Origin: RGIG5579 sp045580105
GTDB taxonomy: Bacteria; Bacillota; Clostridia; Oscillospirales; SIG627
Length of the DNA stretch: 11,567 nucleotides
Direction: 5' to 3'
NCBI GenBank assembly: GCA_045580105.1
Contig: JAZNNH010000069.1
Coordinates: 1 to 11,567 of the forward strand
Below, in pieces: positions 5,109-11,567 of the stretch. Both the position numbers and the translations under genes were made by a program. The notes below the pieces were generated by a model. The model did no database searches and had not been told where the DNA came from. It was given only the letters and a program-made list of their open reading frames with translations. Within the stretch, counting starts at the first letter, position 1. Each line of letters begins with the position of its first letter.

Positions 5109-8100
5109 ATGTTCTTACTTTCTTCTCTTGCGAAAGAAAAGGACTTTGCTCCGCTTCTTTCGGCATTGAAAAAAGAGAATAAACCGGTACTGGTCACGGG
5201 AATCGCCTCTTCCTTGCGAGAACTGTTTCCCGCTGCCGTTCTCCACACCACCGAGGAAAAAGCGTTGATCCTACTGCCCGACGAAAAACAAGCCGCGCAG
5301 TTGGCAACCGCGCTTTCGTCGGTCTTTTCCCGTACTTACTTTTTCCCACCGCGCGATTTTTCTCTCGTACGCGTGGACACCTCCAGCCGCGATTTTTCTC
5401 TGCAACGCGTGCACGTCTTATCGCAGATCAAAAAAGGGGAGTACGACTGCGTCGTCACCACCTTTGAAGCGGCGTGTCAGGCAACGCTTCCGCCGGAAGT
5501 CATGGCAGGACTGGAAAAAAGCTACGCCGTCGGGGAAGCGCACCCCAAGGACGAAATTCTTTCCGCTTTGCTGGAAGCGGGCTATGGCGCCTGTGACCGC
5601 GTGGAAGGTCCGGGACAATTCGCGACCCGAGGTGACATCATCGATTTGTATCTTTCGGGCGAGCACGCCCCGATCCGAATGGAACTGTTCGGAGATGAAA
5701 TCGACGCCATCGGGTATTTCGACCCCGCCACGCAAAGAAGAACGGAAAACCTTCCCGGCTTCACCCTCCGCCCCGCGCAGGAAATTGCCTTTTCCGCAAG
5801 GGACCTTGCCACGATTCGCGCGTATCTGGAAGAAGAAAAAGAAAAAAGCCGTCCGGAAGAAAAAGATAAGCGCGTGTTCATTCGGGATCTGACCGATCGC
5901 ATGGAAAACGGTCTTGACTTTGCAAGAGACCTGTTTTTGCCGCTGGTGTATCGCTTCGCCACCCTTTTGGATTACTTCAAGGAAGATTTGGTCTTCCTTT
6001 ACGACTCTGCCGCAGCCAAGGAATCCCTTGCCGTCGCAAATAAATTTTTTATGGAAGAGGTCGCTTCGTTATTCGAAGAGAACAAAACTCTGCTTTCGCC
6101 GAAAGAAATCCACCTGCTGGAGGATTTTGATGCGCTCTGCGCGCGCCTTACGAATCGGAAAACGGTTCTGATGGAAAACTTTTTCGCCGGCAAAAGCCCC
6201 ATTTCTCCCAGCGGTATTTTCACGTTCCGCACCCGCAGTGCCGCAGCCGCGTTTCAGGATATGGGACGGCTGGAGGAACAGATTTTCGATTTGAAAAACG
6301 AGGGGTATCAAACGGTCCTGCTTTGCGAAAATTCGCTTTCCGCAAACGCACTGTGCCAAAGATTCGATGCGGCTGGCTCGCCCGCGGTCATATTAGACGG
6401 CACGGAAGAGGAGATTCCCTCGGGTGTTCTCGCCATTCTCCCCCGCACTGCACCGGGCGCGCTCCTGATCGGAGAGGGCTTTGAACTGTCCGACTCCCGC
6501 CTCGCCCTGCTTTGCGACGACGCGCACCGAAGCGTCAAAGTTCAAAAGAAGACGAAAAGCCCCGTCAAAGACAGCGCCAAAGCCAAGATTCTATCCTATA
6601 CCGATCTTGCCGTCGGGGATTACGTCGTGCACGCGGCGCACGGCATCGGTGTTTTCCGCGGCGTGGAAAAAATGAAAAGCGCCGACGGAACGCTCAAGGA
6701 TTTCATTACGATTGCCTATGCCGGCAGCGACGTTTTGTACGTGCCCTGCTCGGGACTGGACAGCGTATCCAAATACATCGGCCCGAAAAGCGACTCTGCG
6801 AATTTAAAGCTTCACAAATTGGGCGGCGCCGATTGGCAGAAAGCCAAAACCCGCGCCAAAAAAAGCGCAAAGGATATTGCCAAAAAACTGACCCGGCTTT
6901 ACGCCCAGCGCCAAAGAATGAAGGGCTACGCCTTCTCCGCCGATACCACTTGGCAGCAGGAGTTTGAAGAGGCGTTCCCGTACGGGGAAACGCAGGGTCA
7001 GCTCGACGCCACGCGCCAAATCAAAGAGGATATGGAAAAGCCCGTTCCCATGGACCGCCTTTTGTGCGGCGACGTGGGCTTCGGCAAAACGGAAGTGGCA
7101 CTGCGCGGCGTATTCAAATGCGTTATGGATAATAAGCAGGCCGCCATTCTCGTACCCACCACCATTCTTGCGTGGCAGCACTATCAAACCATTCTGTCCC
7201 GCTTCAAAGGATACCCCGTGCGTGTGGAAATGCTCTCCCGCTTCCGCACGAAAAAAGAACAGGCGAAGATCTTAGAGCGCTTGGCAGACGGTCAGATCGA
7301 CATTCTCGTCGGAACGCACCGGCTGTTGCAGCAGGACGTGAAATTCTCCGATCTGGGCTTTCTGGTCATCGACGAGGAACAGAGATTCGGTGTCACCCAC
7401 AAGGAGCGCTTGAAAGAGCTTTCGCAGGGCGTGGACGTACTCACCCTCACGGCAACGCCCATTCCCCGAACGCTGAATATGGCACTGGGCGGAATCAAGG
7501 ATATGAGTCTTTTGGAAGAAGCCCCTGAGGATCGGTTCCCCGTGCAGACCTACATCTTAGAATACGACCGTACCCTCGTGGAGGAAGCCATCCGTCGCGA
7601 ATTGCGCCGAGGCGGTCAGGTCTTTTATCTGCACAATAACATCGAAAAGCTTGTCGCGCGGCAGAGCGGTCTTCAGACAAGCTTTCCCGACGCCAGTATT
7701 GCCGTCGCGCACGGAAAGCTTGACAAAGACAGTCTAACCGATATTTGTAAAGATATGATGGACAAAAAGGTTGACATTCTCCTTTGTACCACCATCATAG
7801 AAACCGGTGTGGATCTGCCCGACGCCAATACGCTGATTGTCGAAAACGCCGACCACTTCGGACTGTCCCAGCTTCACCAGATCCGCGGCCGCGTGGGTCG
7901 CTCCGACCGAAAGGCGTATGCCTATTTTACCTACCGCCGCGGCAAAGTGCTCTCGGAAATTTCCGTCAAGCGATTGGAAGCCATTCGGGAATATACCCGC
8001 TTCGGTTCGGGCTTTCAAATCGCCCTGCGAGATCTTGAGATCCGCGGAGCAGGAAATCTTTTGGGAGCGGAGCAGTCGGGACATCTTGACAGCATCGGTT

Positions 8101-8648
8101 ATGATATGTATATGAAGATCCTTCAGGATGCGGTCTTGGAGGAGAGGGGCGAGAAGGTGAAGGAGGAGGTCGATTGTACCGTCGATCTTTCGCTGGACGG
8201 CTACATTCCCGAAGCATACGTTCCGTATCCGTCCGAGAGAATGGACCTTTACCGAAAAATCGCCTCGCTTCGCACCGAAGAGGATGCGATCGATTTGAGA
8301 GATGAATTTTTGGATCGCTTCGGGGACGTTCCCCGCTGTGTGGAAAATCTCTTTTCGGTGGCGCTGTTGCGCTCCCTTGCCATTTCGCTTTTCTGCGAAA
8401 AGATCACCCAGCGCGGCAATATTCTAACCTTCGTGTTTGCCCGCCCGATGGAAGAAGCGTTTCTTTTGTTGAGCGCGGTTTACGCCTCAAAGCTGAGTTT
8501 AAATTTCGCAGGAAAACCCTCCCTGACGCTTACTATGAAAGAAAAAGAAAATCCGATGAATTGCAGTCGGGAACTTCTTTTGCATCTGCAAGGTTTTTTA
8601 TCAGACCTTGACAAAAACCAAGAGAACGGAAAGGAAACAACCAAATGA
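5109..8648 (+). CDS. mfd: Transcription-repair coupling factor Mfd
   Basis: The 1179-residue ATP-driven DNA translocase pushes stalled RNA polymerase off DNA and recruits UvrA for nucleotide excision repair. Length matches Bacillus Mfd (about 1177). Visible parts: a UvrB-like N-terminal module without a working Walker A (about 1-400, with FFPPRDFS at 78-85 and ATRGDIIDLY near 172-181), the CarD-like RNA-polymerase-interaction domain from about 497 (YTDLAVGDYVVHAAHGIGVF), then RecG-like helicase domains with Walker A GDVGFGKT (654-661), DEEQRFGV (755-762), TATPIPRT (781-788), the arginine-finger motif QIRGRVGR (924-931), and the translocation motif region RGAGNLLG (979-986). The regulatory C-terminal domain follows to the end. 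The start at 5109 has a perfect AAGGAGG 5 bases upstream; a longer frame back to a TTG at 4983 would translate the hairpin element and is rejected. It overlaps the next gene by ATGA, so the two are translationally coupled. Confidence 0.97.
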   Translation: MFLLSSLAKEKDFAPLLSALKKENKPVLVTGIASSLRELFPAAVLHTTEEKALILLPDEKQAAQLATALSSVFSRTYFFPPRDFSLVRVDTSSRDFSLQRVHVLSQIKKGEYDCVVTTFEAACQATLPPEVMAGLEKSYAVGEAHPKDEILSALLEAGYGACDRVEGPGQFATRGDIIDLYLSGEHAPIRMELFGDEIDAIGYFDPATQRRTENLPGFTLRPAQEIAFSARDLATIRAYLEEEKEKSRPEEKDKRVFIRDLTDRMENGLDFARDLFLPLVYRFATLLDYFKEDLVFLYDSAAAKESLAVANKFFMEEVASLFEENKTLLSPKEIHLLEDFDALCARLTNRKTVLMENFFAGKSPISPSGIFTFRTRSAAAAFQDMGRLEEQIFDLKNEGYQTVLLCENSLSANALCQRFDAAGSPAVILDGTEEEIPSGVLAILPRTAPGALLIGEGFELSDSRLALLCDDAHRSVKVQKKTKSPVKDSAKAKILSYTDLAVGDYVVHAAHGIGVFRGVEKMKSADGTLKDFITIAYAGSDVLYVPCSGLDSVSKYIGPKSDSANLKLHKLGGADWQKAKTRAKKSAKDIAKKLTRLYAQRQRMKGYAFSADTTWQQEFEEAFPYGETQGQLDATRQIKEDMEKPVPMDRLLCGDVGFGKTEVALRGVFKCVMDNKQAAILVPTTILAWQHYQTILSRFKGYPVRVEMLSRFRTKKEQAKILERLADGQIDILVGTHRLLQQDVKFSDLGFLVIDEEQRFGVTHKERLKELSQGVDVLTLTATPIPRTLNMALGGIKDMSLLEEAPEDRFPVQTYILEYDRTLVEEAIRRELRRGGQVFYLHNNIEKLVARQSGLQTSFPDASIAVAHGKLDKDSLTDICKDMMDKKVDILLCTTIIETGVDLPDANTLIVENADHFGLSQLHQIRGRVGRSDRKAYAYFTYRRGKVLSEISVKRLEAIREYTRFGSGFQIALRDLEIRGAGNLLGAEQSGHLDSIGYDMYMKILQDAVLEERGEKVKEEVDCTVDLSLDGYIPEAYVPYPSERMDLYRKIASLRTEEDAIDLRDEFLDRFGDVPRCVENLFSVALLRSLAISLFCEKITQRGNILTFVFARPMEEAFLLLSAVYASKLSLNFAGKPSLTLTMKEKENPMNCSRELLLHLQGFLSDLDKNQENGKETTK

Positions 8649-9724
8649 AAAAAATCGTAATGCGCTCTGTCAGCTTGCTTTTGCTGTTCGCCGTATTCTG
8701 CACATTGGCAGTCGGCTGCACCCCTGCAAGCGAAAAAGCCGCGGTGTCTTATGAAGACTATCAGGTCAGCCGCGCCCTGTTTTACTATCTTTGCTGTTTG
8801 AAAAAGACCAATTATCTCTACGAGGCGTACGGCGTGTCTTCGGATAAAGTGTCTTCTTCCGAATTGCAGGACAATCCGCAGATTTGGCAGGCAAAGGATG
8901 CCGACGGCGTTACCGTTGCCGACTCCTTGAAATTGCAGGTGCTGGAAATGGTACAATCCTATCTGTATTTTTGCCAGCAGGCAAAAGATTTGGGATACGA
9001 ATTGAACACCCAGCAAAAAAATATGGTCATCGACGAATTTGCTTCCATGATCGCGCGCAATTTCGACGACAAAAAAGCGTTCAATCAGGCAATGAAGCCC
9101 TATCAGATCGACTATGATAAGATGATGGATTATCAGATGCTTCAAGCCCTTGCTTATCAAGGAGAAGATCTTCTGTTCGGGGAAAACGGAAAAATGGCCA
9201 TTTCTCCCGAAGGCGCCAAGAAGTATTTTAAAGATCACTATATTACCGTAGACTGCGTTTTCATTAACACCGAAAACAAAACCTTCGCCAACGGCAAAGT
9301 CGTCGTGCTCCCTGCCGAGGAAAAAGAAGCCAAAAAGGCATTGGCAGATGATCTGACTCAAAAACTCTCTTCCGGCACGCCTATCGCCGAGCTGTATCAA
9401 TACGCCGATCAAGTGCTCGAAGAAAACACGGCAACCGAGGGCTATACCTTTGAACAAGGTGGCTTTTTGAACAAGAAGGCGGAAGAGAAGGCGTTCACGC
9501 TCAAAGAAGGCGAAACGGCGCGCGTGGATACCGAGCACGGCACGTATTTGATCGCCCGCCGCGCACTGAATATGGATTATTACAACCAGAGAAGCGCGAG
9601 CATTTTGGCTCTGCTCAAACAAGTGAAGAAAACCGCGTTAATCTCTGAGGTGCAGGAAAAATTCGTCATCGATCACGAATATTTGGAATCGCTTGACATT
9701 GTTTCCATGCCTCACGTGGTATAA
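8645..9724 (+). CDS. PrsA/SurA-like foldase lipoprotein with degenerate parvulin domain
   Basis: A 359-residue extracytoplasmic lipoprotein: MKKIVMRS, hydrophobic 9-23, lipobox LAVGC with Cys25 lipidated. Residues about 34-200 are helical and charged, as in the SurA_N/PrsA chaperone arms. Residues about 197-310 resemble a parvulin peptidyl-prolyl isomerase: a strand TVDCVFINT, then a helix with a LSSGTPIAELYQYA pattern, GGFLN, the AFTLKEGETARV loop and the closing strand GTYLIARR. The usual active-site His residues appear replaced (Cys204 in the first strand and Leu302 in the last), so it may act as a chaperone only. A helical tail follows (312-345). The ATG overlaps the mfd stop (ATGA), with AAAGGAA at 8630-8636. 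A prsA-like gene directly after mfd is a familiar arrangement in Clostridia. It ends at a strong terminator. Confidence 0.85.
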   Translation: MKKIVMRSVSLLLLFAVFCTLAVGCTPASEKAAVSYEDYQVSRALFYYLCCLKKTNYLYEAYGVSSDKVSSSELQDNPQIWQAKDADGVTVADSLKLQVLEMVQSYLYFCQQAKDLGYELNTQQKNMVIDEFASMIARNFDDKKAFNQAMKPYQIDYDKMMDYQMLQALAYQGEDLLFGENGKMAISPEGAKKYFKDHYITVDCVFINTENKTFANGKVVVLPAEEKEAKKALADDLTQKLSSGTPIAELYQYADQVLEENTATEGYTFEQGGFLNKKAEEKAFTLKEGETARVDTEHGTYLIARRALNMDYYNQRSASILALLKQVKKTALISEVQEKFVIDHEYLESLDIVSMPHVV

Positions 9725-9725
9725 G

Positions 9726-9755
9726 AAAAAAAGCACCCGAACGGGTGCTTTTTTT
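9726..9755. terminator. Intrinsic terminator after the mfd-foldase unit
   Basis: The stem GCACCC...GGGTGC (9733-9738 with 9743-9748, loop GAAC) is flanked by seven A's (9726-9732) and seven T's (9749-9755), directly after the stop codon. It is strong on the + strand and symmetrical enough to work on the minus strand. Confidence 0.92.
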
Positions 9756-9763
9756 ATCATAGG

Positions 9764-9802
9764 AAAAGCCGATCGCTTCCCGCAGGAAGCCGATCGGCTT
9801 TT
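9764..9802. terminator. Terminator of the convergent cohesin-dockerin gene, probably bidirectional
   Basis: A 17-bp stem (9764-9780 with 9785-9802) has a one-base bulge at 9790 and loop CGCA, flanked by A4 and T4. It is 19 bases past the stop of the minus-strand gene and reads as GC stem plus U's on that strand. The arms contain the palindrome CGATCG twice. Confidence 0.75.
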
Positions 9803-9821
9803 GTTTTCGCGCTTGCCGCTT

Positions 9822-10505
9822 TTACAGCGGATAAAGCTCCTGCCCGAACACGGTATGATAGGCAAGATAGAGTGCGTCTTTGGTGGTGAGGGTGCCGTCG
9901 CGGTTAAAGTCGCAGGGCTGATTGGTTGGATACGCCGCATCTCCGAGGGCGATGCGGTACAGTAAATAAACGGCATCGGCGCCGGTAAGAGCGCCGTCCT
10001 CGTTCAGATCGCCGATAAGAACGGGGATGAGATTGATCGTGGCTTCGGCGGCGGTAACGGTGACGGGCTCGTAATTCGTATCGTACGCGCTCGTGCAGCT
10101 TACACGAACCGTTGTTTGAGAAAATGAAAAGCCATCCTCTCGAACACGGAAGGTCAGAGAACAAAGCGTGCCGACCTTGGTGTTATTGCTTTGGCTTTGA
10201 CCGTCGATCCAAGTCAAAGGATAGGGCGCGGCGGTGTTGTCCCGCGGTGCGGTCTGCCCGATGAGCTCCTCGGTTTTGACTTCCAAAAGCTCGAGCACCT
10301 GCGCATCGTATTGAATTTCCACACCCAGCGCACAAAGCCCGGGGTTTTCAGCCAGAGATAAGGTGAGGGTCAGCGTTGCCCCCAAAGCGGCCTTGTCTTG
10401 CCCCGTGATGGAAAGCACCCCCGTGTCCTGCGCAGCCGTCGTGTTTACGGGTACCAGCGCGGTCACGAGAATCAAGGCAAGAAGAAGGGAGAGAGTTTTT
10501 TTCAT
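9822..10505 (-). CDS. Small secreted protein with a cohesin-like and a type I dockerin domain
   Basis: A 227-residue exported protein. Start 10505 gives MKKT, a hydrophobic core (5-20) and a probable signal peptidase I site after TTAA (about residue 25); GGAG lies 8-9 bases upstream. A longer frame to 10538 would add residues before the signal peptide. Residues about 28-160 form a beta-rich cohesin-like domain (VLSITGQDKAALGATLTLTL, LCALGVEIQYDAQVLELLEV, VGTLCSLTFRV). Residues 165-227 are a dockerin with two calcium loops, DLNEDGALTGAD (166-177) and DFNRDGTLTTKD (199-210), each followed by a helix (AVYLLYRIALG, ALYLAYHTVFG). Cohesins and dockerins bind each other in cellulosome-type assemblies; here both are in one short chain without enzyme or anchor. 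There is no cellulosomal neighbour, and the partner is unknown. Confidence 0.87.
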   Translation of the reverse strand: MKKTLSLLLALILVTALVPVNTTAAQDTGVLSITGQDKAALGATLTLTLSLAENPGLCALGVEIQYDAQVLELLEVKTEELIGQTAPRDNTAAPYPLTWIDGQSQSNNTKVGTLCSLTFRVREDGFSFSQTTVRVSCTSAYDTNYEPVTVTAAEATINLIPVLIGDLNEDGALTGADAVYLLYRIALGDAAYPTNQPCDFNRDGTLTTKDALYLAYHTVFGQELYPL

Positions 10506-10548
10506 AAAAGATCTCCACAGTTTCAAAAACAGATTCACTTACAAATTC

Positions 10549-10577
10549 AGTATAACACGAAATCTCCCTTTTGGCAA
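10549..10577 (-). promoter_or_regulatory. Promoter of the cohesin-dockerin gene
   Basis: On the minus strand TTGCCA (10577-10572), a 17-base spacer and TATACT (10554-10549) form a good sigma-A promoter, leaving a leader of about 35 nt before the ATG at 10505. Confidence 0.8.
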
Positions 10578-10629
10578 CAGGCATCTTTTTCCGTTTTCGG
10601 CTCGCCCGACGGATGGCTTTGTTCGGTTC

Positions 10630-10658
10630 TTGAATCCTGCGAAAAAATATGGTATAAT
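10630..10658 (+). promoter_or_regulatory. Promoter of the GNAT acetyltransferase gene
   Basis: TTGAAT (10630-10635), a 17-base spacer and a perfect TATAAT (10653-10658) preceded by TGG, giving an extended -10. The start would be near 10665, leaving a leader of about 58 nt. It is divergent from the promoter at 10549-10577, with about 50 bp between the two -35 boxes. Confidence 0.88.
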
Positions 10659-10722
10659 GAAAATTGAAACTTGGAAATTCTTGCCGGTTTCAGCAAATTT
10701 TCAAAATATGGGAGGCAAGCAA

Positions 10723-11220
10723 ATGACGTTACGGTTGGCACGGATGGAAGAAGCGGAAACGTGCTATCAATTTATCGAGGATGCCCGCGCGTATCACCGC
10801 TGGCTTGGTTTTGTTCAGTGGCACCCCGGATATCCGACCCTGCAAACGATTCAAAACGACATTGCGGGCGGCAACGGATACGTGTTTTGCGACGGTGAGA
10901 TGCTGGTCGGATACTGCTGTATTTTGATGGGGCCGGAGGCGGATTATCGGAGCATTGACGGGTCTTGGAAAACGGATCTACCGTATGCGGTGGTTCACCG
11001 TCTGGCGTTCGGCGCCCCGTTTCGCGGCAAGGGCTTATCGCACGCGGCGATGGAAGAGATCAAGCTTTGGTGCAAGGTGCGTGAAATTCGCGCGATTCGC
11101 CTTGACACGCAAGAGGAAAACAAGCCGATGCAGCACGTGCTTGCGCGAGAGGGATTCCGCTATTGCGGCATTATTCTGTTTGACGGCGGACCGAAACTTG
11201 CGTATGAATGGAACGCATAA
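10723..11220 (+). CDS. GNAT-family N-acetyltransferase
   Basis: A 165-residue acetyl-CoA-dependent acetyltransferase of the GNAT fold, probably cytoplasmic; substrate unknown. The family pattern of many Bacillota GNATs is clear: FVQWHPGYPTLQTIQNDI (30-47), a strand LVGYCCIL (61-68), YAVVHRLAFG (88-97), the acetyl-CoA loop FRGKGLS (100-106, fitting R-x-x-G-x-A/S), IRLDTQEENKPMQHVL (125-140) and GFRYCGIILFDGGPKLAYEW (144-163). The start at 10723 has GGGAGG 7 bases upstream and lies downstream of the promoter. The open frame runs back to 10363, but that part would overlap the divergent gene and its promoter. It is a single-gene unit closed by a strong terminator. Confidence 0.92.
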   Translation: MTLRLARMEEAETCYQFIEDARAYHRWLGFVQWHPGYPTLQTIQNDIAGGNGYVFCDGEMLVGYCCILMGPEADYRSIDGSWKTDLPYAVVHRLAFGAPFRGKGLSHAAMEEIKLWCKVREIRAIRLDTQEENKPMQHVLAREGFRYCGIILFDGGPKLAYEWNA

Positions 11221-11245
11221 GGTCACTCCGCTTTTTCAAGCGAGT

Positions 11246-11285
11246 AAAAGAAGCCAAAAGCAATTTGCTTTTGGCTTCTTTTTTT
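11246..11285. terminator. Strong terminator after the GNAT gene, possibly bidirectional
   Basis: A 16-bp perfect stem (11246-11261 with 11267-11282), loop AATTT, T tract reaching 11285. It lies 25 bases after the GNAT stop. On the minus strand the same stem ends in T4, so it could also stop the convergent HAD-type gene. Confidence 0.9.
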
Positions 11286-11301
11286 AGCAAGTTCTTGTTT
11301 G

Positions 11302-11328
11302 CCTGCGCTCATCTGCCGCAGGTTTTTT
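11302..11328 (+). terminator. Possible second + strand terminator
   Basis: A CCTGCG/CGCAGG stem (11302-11307 with 11317-11322), 9-base loop, then six T's (11323-11328). It would be a backup for the GNAT unit, just before the 3' end of the opposing gene. Confidence 0.5.
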
Positions 11329-11338
11329 CTATGCTTTG

Positions 11339-11567
11339 TTATTTTGCGCGTTGCCGCTCCAGCAAATGCGAAAGAGCCGAGGATAAATCGGGAAAATTGA
11401 CGGTTGCCATTTTAGGATCCGGCAAACCGATCCCCACGGAATACCCCACCTCGCGAAACATCGGATAGTCGTTGGTCCAATTGCCCACCGCGACCATTTC
11501 CGCAGGATCCGAGCCGGTGACGCCGGCTAACAGGTGAATGCCCTGTCCTTTGGAAAGGGCGGAATAG
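11339..11567 (-). CDS. HAD-superfamily (Cof-like) phosphatase, C-terminal 75 residues; start lies beyond the window
   Basis: The minus strand reads open from the window edge to a TAA at 11341-11339. The frame contains the late motifs of a Cof-type HAD hydrolase: YSALSKGQGIHLL (the Lys of motif III, in SKGQG), then VAVGNWTNDYPMFREVGYSVGIG, which is motif IV of the GDxxND type followed by the usual M-F/L-x-x-x-G-x-S-V-x-x-G run. These enzymes use an N-terminal Asp (outside the window) to remove phosphate from sugars or nucleotides. The first Asp of motif IV is Asn here. The tail (LSSALSHLLERQRAK) is an ordinary C-terminal helix. No start codon for it lies inside the window; the family assignment rests on motifs III and IV only. 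The substrate cannot be given. Confidence 0.8.
   Translation of the reverse strand, partial: YSALSKGQGIHLLAGVTGSDPAEMVAVGNWTNDYPMFREVGYSVGIGLPDPKMATVNFPDLSSALSHLLERQRAK

Noticed and set aside
8480..9622. A 380-codon minus-strand open frame opposite the PrsA-like gene and the end of mfd
   Set aside because: The + strand protein has a lipobox, a ribosome site and coupling to mfd; the antisense frame has a composition typical of shadow frames and no recognisable domain.
10363..10722. N-terminal extension of the GNAT protein
   Set aside because: It overlaps the divergent cohesin-dockerin gene and both promoters; GNAT homology begins at the ATG at 10723 with its own GGGAGG.
1..11567. CRISPR arrays, tRNA or rRNA genes, insertion sequences, prophage or defence genes
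   Set aside because: No regularly spaced repeats, cloverleaf-type sequences or transposase, integrase, Cas or toxin-antitoxin proteins were seen in either strand; the genes are mostly housekeeping.

Overview
The window is a stretch of chromosome from a bacterium of the Bacillota, most likely an uncultured gut-type member of class Clostridia. The evidence is strong AGGAGG-type ribosome sites, sigma-A promoters, lipoprotein signals, a TepA / RNase Y / YmdB / Mfd / PrsA-like gene set typical of Bacillota, a cohesin-dockerin protein, and a hairpin-rich intergenic element of a kind I recall from Ruminococcaceae-like genomes. GC content is moderate, near half by eye. No transposase, phage gene, CRISPR array, tRNA or rRNA was found.

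Layout. Positions 1-477 are the 3' part of a glyceraldehyde-3-phosphate dehydrogenase gene (+). It converges on a lipoprotein gene of unknown function (-, 567-1598), with two back-to-back hairpin terminators between them. Divergent from the lipoprotein is a ClpP-fold protease of the TepA type (+, 1683-2372). A strong promoter with a roughly 100-nt leader follows, then RNase Y (2542-4092) and the YmdB-type phosphodiesterase (4115-4915), which look co-transcribed. A 190-bp gap full of short inverted repeats separates these from mfd (5109-8648). Mfd overlaps by ATGA with a PrsA/SurA-like lipoprotein (8645-9724). Two more terminators separate this from a small secreted cohesin-plus-dockerin protein (-, 9822-10505). 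That gene is divergent, with good promoters on both strands, from a GNAT acetyltransferase (+, 10723-11220). A bidirectional terminator follows, then the C-terminal end of a HAD-type phosphatase (-, 11339 to the window edge), which has no start codon inside the window.

Function. The core is housekeeping: RNA turnover at the membrane (RNase Y with YmdB), transcription-coupled repair (Mfd), envelope protease and folding factors (TepA, PrsA-like) and glycolysis (gap). I see no clear new multi-gene system. The points most worth checking are the rny leader (a possible 20-codon ORF whose stop codon overlaps the Shine-Dalgarno, plus a perfect anti-SD inverted repeat inside the promoter), the hairpin cluster before mfd, the cohesin-dockerin protein, and a PrsA-like protein that seems to have lost its parvulin active-site histidines.
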